The position numbers were made by a program, and so were the translations under genes. A stretch of 64,000 nt of DNA from Dromaius novaehollandiae (lineage: Eukaryota; Chordata; Aves; Casuariiformes; Dromaiidae). This document shows positions 47,101-62,694 of this stretch, piece after piece. The notes under the pieces are model-generated. The model searched no databases. It saw only the letters and a program-made list of their open reading frames with translations, and was not told the DNA's origin. The stretch lies in assembly GCF_036370855.1 (NCBI RefSeq), contig NC_088132.1:58876841-58940840 (forward strand), given 5' to 3'. Position 1 is the stretch's first letter, and the number at the start of each line of letters is the position of its first letter.

Positions 47101-50100
47101 GGCAAGGGCAACTTGCAAGAAAGAAAAAAACAAATATTTAAGTACAGAGTGAAGAACAGCTAGCAGTACTACAGAAATGGATTCAAGTGTAAAATGGGTC
47201 ACAACTGAGCAGGAGTAAAAAGCCTGACAAGATGTGAAAAAAAATAAAACTAAACTGAAAACTTCTAATTCAAGAATACAGTAATACTATTACCAGGACA
47301 CAGAAGGCAATGATCCCACTCACTTTCAGTGTTTTGCTCTACACTTTAAAAAAAGATGCAGACAAACTTGAGAGGTCAGAGGACAGTAACAAGAATGTCC
47401 AGATACCTAAAAAAGAGGTGACATGTGAAAGAAGATATAAGGAGCTCCAATTCATATGAAAGAGTAGATCTATAATAGGGTATTAACTGAGGTAACTAAT
47501 ACACTTGACCCCTAGAATCTAGTGCACTCCTAGAAACAATGCATAAACCAATGCAAAACAGAAAGATATTTTACCCAACAAACAATTCTGGCCTTAAATA
47601 TGAGGCACTAGCTAATTAGAGTCCTCTCAAAACTACAGCATTGCTGAAAGCAGCCATATGCTAATGGAATCGGAAAAAAAAATGTGGGGGGGAGGGTTAG
47701 CGTAAAGAATAAATTCAAAATCAATACACTGATTTTCTCTACCTTCCTCCCAGTTTCAAATTTCAGCAAAAGCTACAAAACCAGCTGTAGCTGGGTTAAG
47801 CCCACATTCCTAGACAGAAGTGCAGCAAGAATTTCAGGGTGATTTGAAAAGACTTTTCTTTCACAGTGCAATCAGTCAAACTTCAGATTCATGCCCTTCA
47901 CACAGCCAGTCTAAAAACTACAGAATAATACACCAACCAAATCAAAACGGGATGTGCAGGGCAGTCCGTGCGTTTCTAGAGCACCTCCTCCGAGATTCAG
48001 CTGCAAGGCACTCCAGGGCACCCCCCTGCCAGCCCAGGGGATGCACGCACTCGGAGTGGTCCGGAAGGGATTACAAAGCTGAACTCCATACCTCAGCCTA
48101 CGGCTTGGCTTCCTGAGGCATCAGCAGTGCAGAGTGGGAATTCAAAACGAGGGCTTTGTACACCATCACAACTCACAGATGTTTTCCTTGAAGTTTTAGT
48201 TGTGTTAACCTAGAACGTCTCCACCTTTCACACTCTAATAATTAAGGCTGCAGAAAATAGCTAAAGTGTTAAAAAAATTTTACTGCCACACTTCTTTATT
48301 GAAGGATTTCAAGCAGGGGGAAGGGCTCCCCCTTACAGAGAAGGGGAATGAAAGTTGCAGTTCAGCCTTAAACTGCAGCACAGATTCCCTTTATCTATCA
48401 ATACGCAAGTTCTGTCTAGTACAGAGATCGTTCAACATTTTCCACACTTAAAATATGTTTTCATTGCTTACAATTTTGCCAAAATAGCAGTTTGGGCTGA
48501 AACTTTCCATGCCAGATGCTTGCCTAAGGCTGAATTTTCTTGCACAAGGTTCAGGCAACATTTCAGATGTTTCAGGGAATGAAACTACATTTTGCAGCAT
48601 TAAAACATGCTGGTGACCTTTTCTCCAAGGAGGTCAGAGATGGTGCTTGGGAGAAGACATTCCTGTCAAATTTCAAATGTACATTAGTTTGAAAGAGAAG
48701 CAATAGATGACATCTTTTATTAGATCAGCAGACATATAACGTGGAGGGGTACACATCCACCCTGATGAGGCAGTTCTAAGCTTTTCGGAAGCTGGAGTTC
48801 AGCAACTCAAACCTTCAAAGACTGAATGCTCACTTTGCACACCGTCCCCTCATGGCTGAGTGACCAGAACACAGAGTCACCATCCCCACAGGAAAACAGG
48901 TAATTTTGATCAGCTGTGCACCAGGACGCAACAGAGATGCAACCAGAGCTGCAGACAGGGAATGTTGTCCCCCATGTATGTTCTTACCACTCTGCAATGC
49001 TGTTGCTAGTGTCTAGCTTAATGCAGAGAAGGGCTAGACTGGGGGACTGCTTTGGAAGTAAATAGTCAAAGCTCCTTTAAAAAAAACAAAAAAACCCCAA
49101 AAAATCTGTATGGAGATTGGGTGGGTAGAAGGAAATAGAGGGATAGCAGAACCGGCACTTAACAAATTAGTTGAGGTGGAAGAGGTGGGAAAAGATGGCA
49201 AACTGTACTCACTGAGAAGAAATGCTAGGTCAAGGGACAGATATGGACTGTCCAGGGGACATATCAGCAAACTAAGAGAAGAACAACGAGGTGTTAATGA
49301 TACAAGGTGAAAAACACCTAAGAGGACATGGAATTTATTTTGCACAAGCAACCTCAAATCTGACCTTTCCTTACATTTTAAGGATGCTGTCAAACAGAGT
49401 TTTAAAGTTCCCGTTCCGCATCTGCGACGTTACTTAAAAACGTTCCCGTGCACTACTGTGAAGAAAGAATGAAATCAGCTCCACACTGAGCCAGTCCAGC
49501 AGAGAAGCCCTGCAGGCCAGTACTGACCCCCTTCTCTCCATTCCTGGCTAAAATTCCTCTCCAGTTTCCTTGATGGTTCTGGTGGCCATTAGATCCCTCC
49601 ATGGGTTGATTCAACTCACAAACCCAGCAAAAAATTAACTCAGAAAGCAGGAGGAAAAAAACCCCACAAAACCACCACACACGCATCTTTCTAAGGCAGC
49701 AAGTTGAACGGGCTCCCAGAGAAGGGGAGAAGCAGCCCAGCTGGCAGCAGGAAGGGGCAGGACCACACAGCAGGGAGTGGGGGGAGAAGACTTCCCCCTT
49801 CATTCTGGATAATGGCCTTCAGCATCGTAAGTTGAAGGATATTTATTACAAAAATTACAGCATGACATATCAAAGCCTTAAAGAAAATGCTTTTGGCTTA
49901 CCTAAAGCAAAGCTATTATCTGTTTATAGGCAAGCAACATTTAAGAGAAATCACTTAAACCTCCCCACAGACTATGGCCCCTAGAAACAGAAACTTTTAC
50001 CAGAAAATCTGACAAGACTATCAATATTTCTCAATCTCAATATACAATCTCTCTCAATATTGTTCGATGTCACAACTCCAGAGTCACCCACTGAAATTAT

Positions 50101-50322
50101 TTCACTTCAGCGATGTTACAGTGACTCAGGTGGTTGTGCAGTATACTCCCTACAAAGAACTCAGCTTTATTGTTTATCTCATGTCTATGCTGTTTAAAAA
50201 CAATATAGTTTTATTTAGTCTCTCTTATTTTTCTGTAGCTCAGCCACAGTGGCCAAAATGCACCCAGTGGACACCCCACCCACTGAGAGATTAAAACTGA
50301 AAAAAAAATCCTTCTGTTCTTT

Positions 50323-50350
50323 AAAAAAAAAAAAAAAAAAGAAAGAAAGA
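50323..50350. repeat. Poly(A) with GAAA extension
   Basis: A18 followed by GAAAGAAAGA. Confidence 0.85.
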
Positions 50351-51601
50351 AATCTTCCTCCTATATCCATGTTACAATTCAGTTTGTATTTAGACACTGC
50401 ATTCCAGACAAAATTTTGAAGAGTCTTTTATACCAATTTTTTCCCCTAAACAATAGCTTACCAACCCCACCCCTGGAAATTCTCAGCAAAATACACTTTC
50501 ATACCAGCTCAGAAAAAGGCCAGTGATCCAACATCCAGTCGTGGCACTTGCATTGGAAAATAACAGCAGTCGGACGGTCAGAGAAAAAGCACCTCCGGTG
50601 CTAGAGAAACAGTCTAATATTTGTTCAGCTGTAACACAGAGCAGGAGGGCAGCTGGGACTGGTGCTGCTGGCCCCTGTACCGGCATACCACAACCTCACA
50701 GGCCCCCGAGCCCAAAGACACAAACTACCCAGGTCCGGGTGGCAGAGAAACCCAGGGCTGGCTGAGACCTTCCTAAGTTTCAGGGAGATCTGGTGAGGGC
50801 ACATTCGCGCTGTCAGCTTTGTCCCAGCTCACTGAAACCGGCCACAAGATACTTGCTGATGTCAGATCCTGCTCTTGGATGAGCCCTGCTAAATGTTTAC
50901 ATCAGTCCAGTTGCAGACTAGCTGCATGCAGTATGTTCACTCCTGTCTGGATATTGTAAGGGGGGGGGGGCAGGGGGTGTTAAGATAATTTGTTTGCAAA
51001 CTGCTTTGAGATCCTTGGATCTAATATTAAAGTGCAAGGATGTTAATCATAAATGTGGATCTACTGACCACCTCAGAGCATACAGAATGCCCTGCACAAC
51101 TTAGATTCCCCAATGGTTCCCTACAGTTAAGTCTTTATTTCACTGATTTACAGATCTTACTGTGGCTACTTGCCCCTCAAGGCTCCTCCAGGCCAGAGCT
51201 GTGTCTACAGCACAGATTTGTAGCATGAAGGGTCCTGGAGCCATGGGGAAGGAATTGCAAAATTATGCTGAAGCTGGTGGCTTGCCATCGAGTAAGGACT
51301 GTGATAAAAGGAGCCCCCAAAGAACCACATTCTCTGGCTACAGACTGGCACCATTCATCACATCAGTGGAAAGACTAGACTTGTGCGCTGGGGGTGAGGG
51401 GGGCATTACCGCACAGCCTGAGGGGGCTGCAGCAAGAAGGAAAGATTCTTGCACCACATTCTGCTCCTAATGCCGGAGTCAGGACCGTTTTGGCCTGAAC
51501 TCTCTTCGTGACCTCATCCACCATGACTACCCTTCAAGTTCTTTCTCTAAACTCATTTTCTCAAGGGAGCTCAACAGTTGGAAATTGCAGCTACACATGA
51601 G

Positions 51602-51638
51602 AAAAAAAAAAAAAAAAAAAAAAAAAAGAAAAAAAGAA
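51602..51638. repeat. Long A-rich tract
   Basis: An A run of about 26 bases followed by GAAAAAAAGAAA. Confidence 0.9.
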
Positions 51639-54600
51639 ACATACACAGATTCTCCAAGCAAGCTCTCAAAAAATGAACTTCCAGTTGGTTTAGTCATCCG
51701 TTTCCAGCAGTCTGTTCTGTTTCACCCTGCTGTTCTTATTTTCAAGACATCAGTTTTACTGCAAGATGCTTTCTGGGGCAGAGTACTTTTGAAATCAGAA
51801 CATCAGACACTAAATGGGATCATGGGATCAATGAGGCGCCTCTATTGGAGAGCAAACAAACAAAAACCAAAAACGAACTAATTCACTGGAATTTCTCAAG
51901 AGCAAGAGGATCTTCTCTGGGCTCTCTCAAGGTAAAACATACTTGTTCAGAATCTCCATTTCTGTCTGGAGTGTCAAGTGCCAAGTGCTTTTTCTTATTA
52001 CATAATTTAAAATATGTTTACTCTCAGTCATATGACTTAGATATACTAATTCTAAATGCAAAATACATCATCTCAGTTTAAAGAATCAATGGGAACAGAT
52101 ATATCTAAAAGTTCCCATAGCAGTAAAAATGTAATTAAAAAAATTAATAAATGTTGAAAGTGTAAACTAAATAGAACAATGTACTTTTTTTTTTCTATAA
52201 GTGCACAACAGAGAGAAACAAAGGGATTCAACTTACAGCAAAATAATAGGAACATTAGCAAATTTGTGTTTAAAAAAAATCACCTTTTCCTTTTTCCCTT
52301 CAGGAGCAGCTGATGCTAATGGAAGTATTTTGGTTTTCAGATAACAGAGAGGAAAGAATTTCTCCAAGAGACAGATAAAAGGATGTAGGTAACCCTATAT
52401 ATACAATCAGAATTCTCAAATGTTTGCATCACTGACAGTTCCTGAGGGTGCTGGGGGAAAGATTAAGCTTGATTAAATTGCAGATTGTGCAAGTTTATTT
52501 ATGGACTCCACTGAGAAACAGAAAACAAAAACCTATGTGCAACAAAGCTATTTCTCATTAACCTGTTGGTAAAATATCTGCAATCAGTCTCCCAATTATT
52601 TTCAACATAAAAACATTGTTTTATTGTGAGCTAACTGAGAAATAAACAAAGTTTAGTGAAGGTGTTACATGGGAAGGTAAAGGGAGAAGCAAAATTATTT
52701 CAGTCTGGGAGTCTGAAATAGGCGTTTCATTGCCTACTCAGTCAAAATTCATGTTTCAGATGTGTTTGTCGCACAGTTCTAATTCATTTAATGACCTATT
52801 CAACTTAACTACCATTTATTTTCAGCACTAGTTACTCTGTAGGACATGCATTTTGTCATAAGAAGATTTTGCTAACATTAAAATATTTCCTGGATAGTTT
52901 GGAAGCCCTACTATATTCTAAACCAGAAACCTAGAATGTCAATTCGAAATCAGAGTACCGATAAATTAGCTCTCCAACGATGTACTCCAACACAGAAATT
53001 GGGGACAGAGAGGGAAGGACATAGAAATTGAGCAGAACATTTCTCGTAGCTCAAAGTCTATATTTTTCCAGAAAGACTGCTCAGGACCACCAAACTACCA
53101 GCTCTATTCATATTCTTCACAGGAACCTGAACATACTCTTCTCTACTGGCAAAGGACGGTCCACGGATTTCCCCTCATAAGAAACTTAAAAATTTCTTAG
53201 AACACAAGAGAAGACAGCTTATGTACACGTTACATTGAATGTTCTGTTATATGAACTCACAGACAGTGACTGGTCTGCCAAGCACTGAAAACCATAAAGC
53301 ATCACGACCTAAGCGAAGCAACAGGGACAGGACATAGCCTCCACCGAGTGTCCACCGAGCCTCCCCAGCTCGCCCTCCTGGCTCTTCCGAGGCAAACTCT
53401 TGGGAGAATCACCAAATGCTCTCTAAACTTCCTTCTCCTTTGCATCCCTTGTGAACTTAAAGGACCCAAGCAACTGACGTACTCCCTGGGAGACTGCAGG
53501 AAGGACATATTTGTTGAAGACATCTGGACACAAGGTTTCAGACCTAATCTAACAATTCTGAATAATCACTTGGAAGACACAGAAGAGTTTACTATTGATT
53601 CCAGCAGAGACAGCATTTAACCTGTTCAACCCACTTCTTTATACAGAGGATCGCAGCTATTTTTTACACTCTACAGCTGTAAGAGAAAATCTAGCTGGAC
53701 TTGGATTTGATCCCCTTATTGCACCATGCCTCTGAGATTAAAAAGTCGCTTCTGTTCCTAGAAAAGTTCAAACAGTCAAAAACCAAGCATTTCTTTTCAG
53801 GAAGTTTTATTTAGAGACATTCTAAAAGATCATCAAATTAACTCAAAGCATATCTAAAAGAAAGGCTGCAGCTAACTCTGCCTGTAAGAAGAATGGAAAC
53901 CAAAAAACAATTAAAATTACAAGTCTGAGCATGAAATATTTTCAGCCTTTGATTTTTTGTGTTGTCTCAGTTCCTCCAGTCTTTTAAAATGTCATAAACC
54001 ATCTCTGTGCCCCAGAAGCTGCATTTCAGACTCTCAATCAGCATGCTTGTGTATGCGAAACATACTGCTGAGTTAGCCTTCACCTCTCATGTCTAATCAT
54101 AAATTATATTTCCAGACAGATTTAGTGAGAGCTTTTATCACTGATTTAGTGAAACAGAGACTGAAAGAAGAATGCTGAAATGGGAAAAAGCACAATTATG
54201 ATGGAATATTCTCTTACTTAGGCCACGTATTAAGAAGTCTTTTAAAACAAATCCTGGGTTGGTCACCCAAGCAAAAGACAGAAGTCAGTCCTTCAAGGCC
54301 TTTCACAATGTACTAGAGGCTGAAGAATCAAGTTTATAAAAAACCTTGAAAGCAATGAAGAGATTCATGCTGGATAATACTTGTTGGCAACAAGTGATCT
54401 TTGCTTTTGGTACACGACAATGCAAGAATTGCTCTGGCTTGTATTAAAGTGCCATTTAATGTGGAAAGTCCAGGGTTAATAGGTTAGTTGGCCTAAAGAG
54501 ACTAAGATCCTATGTGAAAGTGAAGTTCTACACAGTATATTTGGGATATTTGATCAACAGTTTGACTCATTCTTCTCAACACAGACCGCTGCCAGCAACA

Positions 54601-57600
54601 GGAGGAGCAGATCCTCTCTACAATAGCTTTTTTCCTGCTTTCTTTTTTGTAATGCCAACATCTTTCACATAACAGTTTGCCTATAAGTCTACGCTTCTTT
54701 TTTTAATCTCCTGATTCCATAATAAGGATACAAAGATGCCTGGGTTTTGTGTCTATAACTGTATATATGTATTTTGTGGGATCAAAGATTATAGTGGGCT
54801 ACTTTGAAAAAACCCTTTTCATAGAATTCTTCTTGTTCTGAAGAGTCCTGGCAAGTTGAATTTCATTGCATCCAATCTGTCTGCAGTCTGAAAAAGACCA
54901 TTCACAAAGCTGAAAATGACCTGTTATTCTTTGACTGCGATGACCAGCTAGTGCTGAGAAATATATTTGAAATAAAATTGAAAAGAATATTCAAAAATGT
55001 ATCAAATTCAGTCAAGAGTTACTGAATACTTCCATACTTTCATTAACATATATAGAGAATATACCCACTCTAACTTCACAGAATTAAAAAAATAAATCAG
55101 GAAAAAAATTTACAGTACTTTGAATTTCTTCTCTGGTGTAATAAGTACGGCAAAATCTCAGCTAATGGACATGTTATTTTTAACACAAAGTGAAAAACAA
55201 TCTTTTAATGGTATTTGTTTACTTCTTTGTTAGTAGTTTTATTTATTTATTTTTAAGAAAAAAGAATTGAACTATTTAGTTGTGGGCTGAGTTGATTTTC
55301 CTGCTCTGTTCCATTGCCATTTTAATCCATGCTCTTCAATTTCTGTCTACATAGCTTTGTTCTATAGAGACACAATCTTTGGGAAGGAAAAAAAACCCAG
55401 GATACTTCTATCTACAATTCCTTACACAATAACTTGATGCCTGAAGTCAAATTTCTTTTTTAAGTAGGAAGAATGCAAGGTTAATTTAAATTTTCATTGT
55501 TTTGAGAATTGTTGAAAGTTGCATTTAAAGACAACAACCGAGTTCTCAGAATAGGAAGTATTTTGACATATTCATCAAAACTTTAAATCCCTTCCTTCAA
55601 TAGCTAGTATGAGAACATTTTAACAGATAAATAAAATGGAAGAACGCAGATTGAAGTCACAGGTACCTCAAACTCAAACTATTCAAGTCATCATATTCTT
55701 CTGGAGGGGTGTTCTTAATGTCACTCAACCACTATTATCATAATCTAGATATCAATGGTATCAAGACGAGACAAGCGATTAAGGTTTTGCCAATGGATGC
55801 ACTTATCACATTGTCTCATAGATATTTAACTTATTTGCCCATCAACAGATCTCTGTAACACACCCTTAGAAAGGAACAAATTTCAAACACAAGATCTCTC
55901 AAAAAGATCCTGCATAAACTTTAAAAAAACTGTATTAAACTTTTTCAATCTGTCAATGTCCTTTAAGCAAAGAAAGATGTCAATTCTTTGTCATCATGCA
56001 CCTTTTCCTCTGAACTTCTGCTGCCTGATCTTTTACAAAATTCATCACATCAGTGTCTCAGGCTGAAGCCACTGAAGAAACGCACCCTGTCTCTCAGTCT
56101 TCCTGTCTTGATGGTCATCCTTTCCCTTCACTGCTGAGATCCACGACATTTAGCTATGAATAAAAGTAGCAATGATTCCAGTTTGATTGGCATTAGAAGA
56201 ACAAAGGAAAATGTTGACAAACTGATGAGGAAAATAACAGAAATGGAGAAAATGTCCTATGCTTTATTTGGAGATGGGAGAGATCATGGAACAGAAACGC
56301 ATGCAAGTGGATGAAATAATGAAGCAAAAAGATATTTCCGTATTATTATGGAAAAGTTAATGTATTTGTGAGACCTAGCCTTACCAAAACAATTTCATTA
56401 AAAAAAGATAATCATCATGATTCTGTGTTGGGAACTACCCGCACAGAATAATGCTCTGCATAATCATTTTTCTTCTGCCCAAATATTTACATTTTTATTA
56501 GTGGAAGAGTAACCCATACTCTTCCCTCCCTGGATTAAAGCATCACCACCAAATTACACAAAAACTCATGGCTAACTGGAAACAGCTGCTAAGCCATTTG
56601 CATCTCCATTGCTTTGTAATACCCACTAATAACTCGGAAGGATCATATCTTACATCTGCTTCCCTTCTACATCAAAGTCATAACAGATAGTTAGTAAGTG
56701 AAATTGTTGTAGAATCTAGATCTTGGAGAGAGACATAGAAAGTGATCCGGTGGTTGCTGCAGATGTTCCCCTCTGTACGTTTACTAATAGTTGCCTGGTG
56801 AGTTTTAACATTCTTGGAGCCAGGGTCTCCAGATGTCTTCTCCAAAATTAATAAGAACAACTGGAAAGTTTACAGGAGTGAGACAATCTAAAAATTCTTT
56901 TTTCTTAATTACTTCCCACAATTTTTTTCCAACATCTCAAGCAGCTCCAATATCCACAGAGGAACTGTGCAAAATAAATAACAGATAAAATAATAGATAT
57001 TCTGCCTTAACATAAATATGAACAACTATAGCATACCAAAACAAAAGCATCACAGAAGACCCCATACCATATACCATCTCTTCTATGTCAAAGAGACACC
57101 CTTTTATTTTCACCAGCAGCACTTAAGCTGCCAGGCTGCATTGTCTCTTGCTACTGTCAAGCATTCTGTTCTTATGCTCTTAGTACAGCAAAACAGTGAG
57201 CTTACAGTCTGACATTAATGCCCATCACATCAAAGACATTATCCATAAGGTCTGACAACACAAAATGAGATACAGGACTCCATGCACTAGAATTTAATGA
57301 AAATGAACTGTAACACAGATGTTCTACCAGCATTTTTCTGGCCATTCTATCCTACACTGCCCTCAAGCAATCGCATCTACTTTACTTTCCAAAGAACCCC
57401 TCTGGACACAAAGAGAAACTAAGACGTATGATTCACACATCCAAACTTTCAAATCGTATTTTATTATAAAAGAACTTGGCTTGTTTTCATATTATCAAAT
57501 GCATTAAATATTTTCTCATTTCTCTTGAGGGAGGAACGCAGATACTCTATTCTTATTAAAATTCAAACAAAACAGATTGTACAGAGAACCCCAGTTTCAG

Positions 57601-60600
57601 TGATTGCAGTATTTCATTCAAGGACTTGAATCGATTCCAGCGAGAACCCCGCAACCATGACCTCTCAGTACGCATACAGGCATTTTTTTTTTTTAGTCAC
57701 AATTTTATGAAGATGTACATACATAAAACAGGTTCCATCCAGGCAGTATTTATCGCCTTCCTTGCCTCCTGCCAGAAACTTTTCTTCTTCTTTAAACAAA
57801 GAGCTACTGCTTTTCCTAATGGAATGAACATTTCTAAAGCCCCGGAAATCTAGCTGCAATTAGGTAATATAAATCAAACCACAGTAATGAAGCACTCAGA
57901 TGACCCAGTTTTCTAACCAACGCAGCAGGAAGGTTCTATGGAAGCATTTCTAGGGATTTCTAGCACTAGCATACAATGTACTTATCTGTCAGGAATAGAA
58001 TCAGGCAGACCACTCTTCTCCCTTCCCACAAAAAGATTGTGTAATTCTTCTTTGTAAAAAACAAGACAAAACAAAGCAAAAAACCCTACCCACGAAAACT
58101 AAAAGCCAGAGTCTATAGGGGAAACGAAAATCCTTCAAAGTTTTAACCAAACAGAAAGACAACTCATCTTCGAAGAGACAGCATGACAGAAGTTAAGGAT
58201 AATCACTTTGAAGGCAGAAAAAGCTTCAAGATCTTGATCTAGTACAGGTGAGCAAGGCCATAAATCAGGGCTTTCAGGTAAAATCGGGACCAGCTACTTC
58301 CCTGTTAGCTGATTTAGAACAAACGAATGTCTCTTGTTTGCACCAGAAATTCCATTCTTGTAAAAGTTGGTAGTATATATCTATGAAAAATACAGATTTT
58401 AAAAAATTTCACATTGAAAAAGGTTACTGGAAAATTCTTCATTGGCTCAATATCAGCCAGCATTAGCTGGTGAATGACAAGTTGAAACAATTACAAACTA
58501 TTTTGGACAATACCTCATGCATGTAAGAAAGAAATCTGATGAAAGAAGTTTCAAAATTGTTCTTGCCCAATATACTTCTCCAAATAAGCATTATGTACTT
58601 CATACTGGCCAACTTCTAAGCTGTTGTTATATGAGTGTATCTATCAGCCTCCCAACTTCTACCACCCCTGTATTTTCCTGCCCTTTACGAGCTAAAATCT
58701 TCTTGAAAATTTGAGACAGAATAATGGTAATATTTGTAACATAAGGCAATAGACTGCCAAGAGCTACTGTTTTCTTATTAATCCGGAGATGGGAAAAAAC
58801 AAAGAACTAATCACCCACTTCCAGGAAGGGCCACTCATAATTTGCAGATCAAGCTGCACTTTCCTGTTCCCTCTCTATTCCTAGACTACCACAGAATAAA
58901 AGTTGTTACTTTCACTAAGGTCACAATAGCACCCTCTTTATAGAGAAGGAGTTTAATATTGTCCCTCAGACGTAAACTTAATGCTAAGGTACTAATTATT
59001 TTTTGTAACATGGAACTGTCAACTTAGAACGACGAACTGAATGAAGTAACTTTGAGCTTCAAAGGCAGTAGCTAGGGGTAAACAAAACCCTTAAATAATA
59101 CAGATTGGAATACTATACTGTCAGAAGCTACATAATTTATAGTTTCAGCAGCACTGCAAACTCCAGAGGATATTGGTACTATGGAAAAAAAAACCCCAAG
59201 TTAAACAACATTGAATGTTTTTGTCTGAATACCTCTGCAGGAAGGCTTTCCACTCAGCAAAGAAAAGGCTGGAATCTATTCTTTATGTAGTAGCATTCAG
59301 TCTGCCACACACACAACTCCTAAAACGTCTGTGTGATTTAGAATCCTGAATTGTTCTTTTTCCTTCTGCAAAACCACATTTTCCTCTTAGGCCTTTACAC
59401 ATTAAAAAAGACAAGTTAGCTGCAGAGGACTAGCCTGTTCTAAGAGCTGAGCTCCCCCTTGGTATGAAGGGGCACAATTCAAATCACCCTTTAAAAAGAG
59501 CAAGCACACAATTCTGTCCTGCAACAGATAACAACACTACTAGGTAATACTAATGTTAACATTTGAGAATTACAGATGATGTTAATCTGGGACAGTGCAT
59601 CGTATTTAGCTAAAATTATGAAGGCAGCATGCTATCAGCATAGCTGCAATCAACCCCTATTGTGCAACTGTAAGCCATTATATGCAAGCCTGCAAAATGC
59701 TTTAGTAACGGCAAAACGTTCAGTCTAGATCTTTATCAGAAGATGATCAGAACAATAATAAAAAAATTGCAAAGACTTCTACATCCATTTAATTAAACTT
59801 GTTTGTTCTTTACTACTGTATGTACTTTAACACACTTAGGCAAAAAAAACAGCTCCATTCCATCACTGTTAATAAATTTTCCATGGCAAAAAAGTCTGTT
59901 GTTATCATAACTTTAGATTGAATGATAAAAGTTTTACTTCAACAGAATTAGTTGTTCTAGAACATGTCATAGAAACATCAGACTATTATGACTTTTAGAA
60001 ATAAAATTTAAGAACCTGACTAGCTCTTTTTTTTCTTCCTCAAATCACAATTAAAAAAAATGAAGTTGTAAAGTTGTAAACTACCCAAAACTATGTGAAA
60101 ACTAAGAAGCAGGAGAATTGGAGCAGCTCACTAGTCACCAGATTTTTCCATCTAAATACACTTACATTTCAAGGAGGAAAACACTGCTTTTGTTCCAAAA
60201 ATAATTAGGGTAACGACAAAAGGTCCAGCCTTTTATCTACTGTTTTCCAACTCTACTCTTTTCTTCTCTAAGCATTTCTAAAACATCTGAGGCTAATATT
60301 TGTTACATTTCTCTCTGGGCCTGTTTAAACCCTGTGATTTATAGACTCTACAGGTGAAAAATTACCTCAAATACAAGGAAGTGAAAGAAATAAAACTACT
60401 TAATAATGATCTAGCAACCACCTTTTGAATGCCTTTTCAAATAACATGCCAAACCGAAGTTCTATGAGACTTCTAGGATGAGGTTTGTTACAACATACTC
60501 TCCTGCAGTTTAAGGGTATAGTCACTGCTTACCAAAACCAATGGGAGTTTTTCACCTACCTTCTATGGACTCTGGACAGAGTCCCAGCCTACTGTACCAA

Positions 60601-62660
60601 CATTACTTAAGATAGAGGTATTTTTCCTTATTGTTCAAACACAATTGCATGCACACAAACAACATCACAGGAATAGCTCTTGAAAACATCACAGCTGTTT
60701 CTCACTTTAAGCCTTAGATCCAGGTGGATCATGTAACGATTTTTACAGTCGTGCTGATTATTCCAAATTTGAACATCGCCAACGTATTAAAAATGTCTAA
60801 ACCTGGGTGGATTAGCCCACCCTGGTTGGAAAATCTGACAAAAGACATAACTTCATATAATTCTAGTTGATTTAGGCATGCTATAAATAGCTGGAGTGTT
60901 ATAATAGACACTGCATCATTGCATCCTTTGCCAATTAAGAAACTGGATTAGAACACACGCAAACAGCTAAGAATATGGAATTAATCCACACAGTAAACTC
61001 AAGAGGAAAGTGGACTCATTTTCCACTTGCTCTAAGAGCCTGTTATTCCCATTCTCTCTTGCTTCTCATGAACAAGAATGGAAATAATCATAATACTGAA
61101 AGCCCAGTTTTGTAGACATATTTTGGAAAGTGGTCCTCTTATTAAATATATAACATTTTACAGTACACTAGCTTCTAATTAAACTGTAAAGTTGTCTGTC
61201 ACATTATTTGATATCTTACTTTTAACAGATTTGAAGTCAAACTAATATTGCACCTTAGTGAAGGATGATGTATAATTACTTAGATCAATGCTTATAATTT
61301 CTTCACCTGGCATAGAAAGTAAAGTTCCATTTTCCATTGCACACTTCCCAGTGATACTACTTTTTTTTCTATTAGCATGAACAACAACACAAAAATATGC
61401 TTATGCAAAACAGTTAGGTGAATCTACAAGCAAGATCCTGTAAAAAAATGTGCAACTGTAGCTGATATCAATCGAAACTAAGGGAGTTCAAATGATTTCC
61501 AGCTCCTGTGATTTTGTCATGAGTCATCTTTTGTTTTTCCCTTGAGTCATATGTTTGGGAACCGCAGTAGCGGTGCTCATAATTACATTTTACAATTTCA
61601 TTATTGTGGTGAGGCTATGTGCCTTTTTAGATATATGCATCCACACACAAAGCATGAACATGACACTCTAGGTAACATGCCAGGTTACTGGGTATCAGAT
61701 TTTGTTGCACAAAAAGCAAGAGATTATTACAAAAGTGTTTTTAATCTTTTAATGACAATTTCTTAGTGATAGTTCAATAAAATCTGTTTACATGAAGTCC
61801 AACATATCTTCTTGGTTGTGTACTTTCACTAACAAGACAACTCCCAGTTATCCCTTTTACAGAAAAACAAATATTACATTTTATCTACCAGACGGCTTAT
61901 GATAATGATAGCATTCCACCCACACAAGTTGGAACAAGGCAAACAACTGGAAGTACATAGATGAAGCAAAATTTTCTAAATTTTTTCCTTTCCCAACCTT
62001 GATAGCCTTAAGAAGCAACAGCTAAGAACAGAGCACCCATGCCTTTTCTGTCTCTGAAAGTTTCTCACCTCCACACTCCTCGTTTTTGTGAGCTTCTTCT
62101 TTCCTACCCTTCTTACCCTTACTGTTTACATACAAGTGGATTTTGGTCTTAAAACTATGAAAAATCAGGTTTTGCTAGATGTAGTATTCTAGTGGTAGAA
62201 AAAAAATGTTATATCAATCTAAAATGACTTTAAAAAATTAATAAATAGCATCAGTTAGAAAACCACACTGGTGAGGCCTTTATTGTTAAAAACTGTTATT
62301 CTGTTGCATGACTTCAAGTGCATTCAAATGCTGCTCAAGATGCAAGTGGTCACATAAGAATCAGAGTTGTTATTATCTAAACTGGAAGTGGGGAAGGAAA
62401 GTACACAAGTGCTTGCAATACAAACACAATTACATATTTTAAAATTCAGCTCCTTTGAATACCCACAAAACTTTAAAATCTATCTTTTATAAAGTTTCTG
62501 CCAGAAGAACTTAATTGCTTCTAAGTTTTTGAAAAGCAACTCCTGCAATCAAAATTGCTTTTCAATATTCATATAAACCTCCATAAATCCTAACCATTGC
62601 CTGGAGCATATACTGCTGTTCCAGCTATGACCAAAATGATTAAATTCAATAGATGAACAT

Positions 62661-62694
62661 GAAAAGAAAAAGAAAAGAAAAGAAAAGAAAAAAA
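62661..62694. repeat. (AAAAG)n microsatellite
   Basis: About six GAAAA units ending in an A run. Confidence 0.9.

Noticed and set aside
48715..48800. TTTTATTAGATCAGC followed by AAGCTTTTCGGAAG, reminiscent of an old amniote interspersed repeat
   Set aside because: The resemblance is from memory and too weak to name a family.
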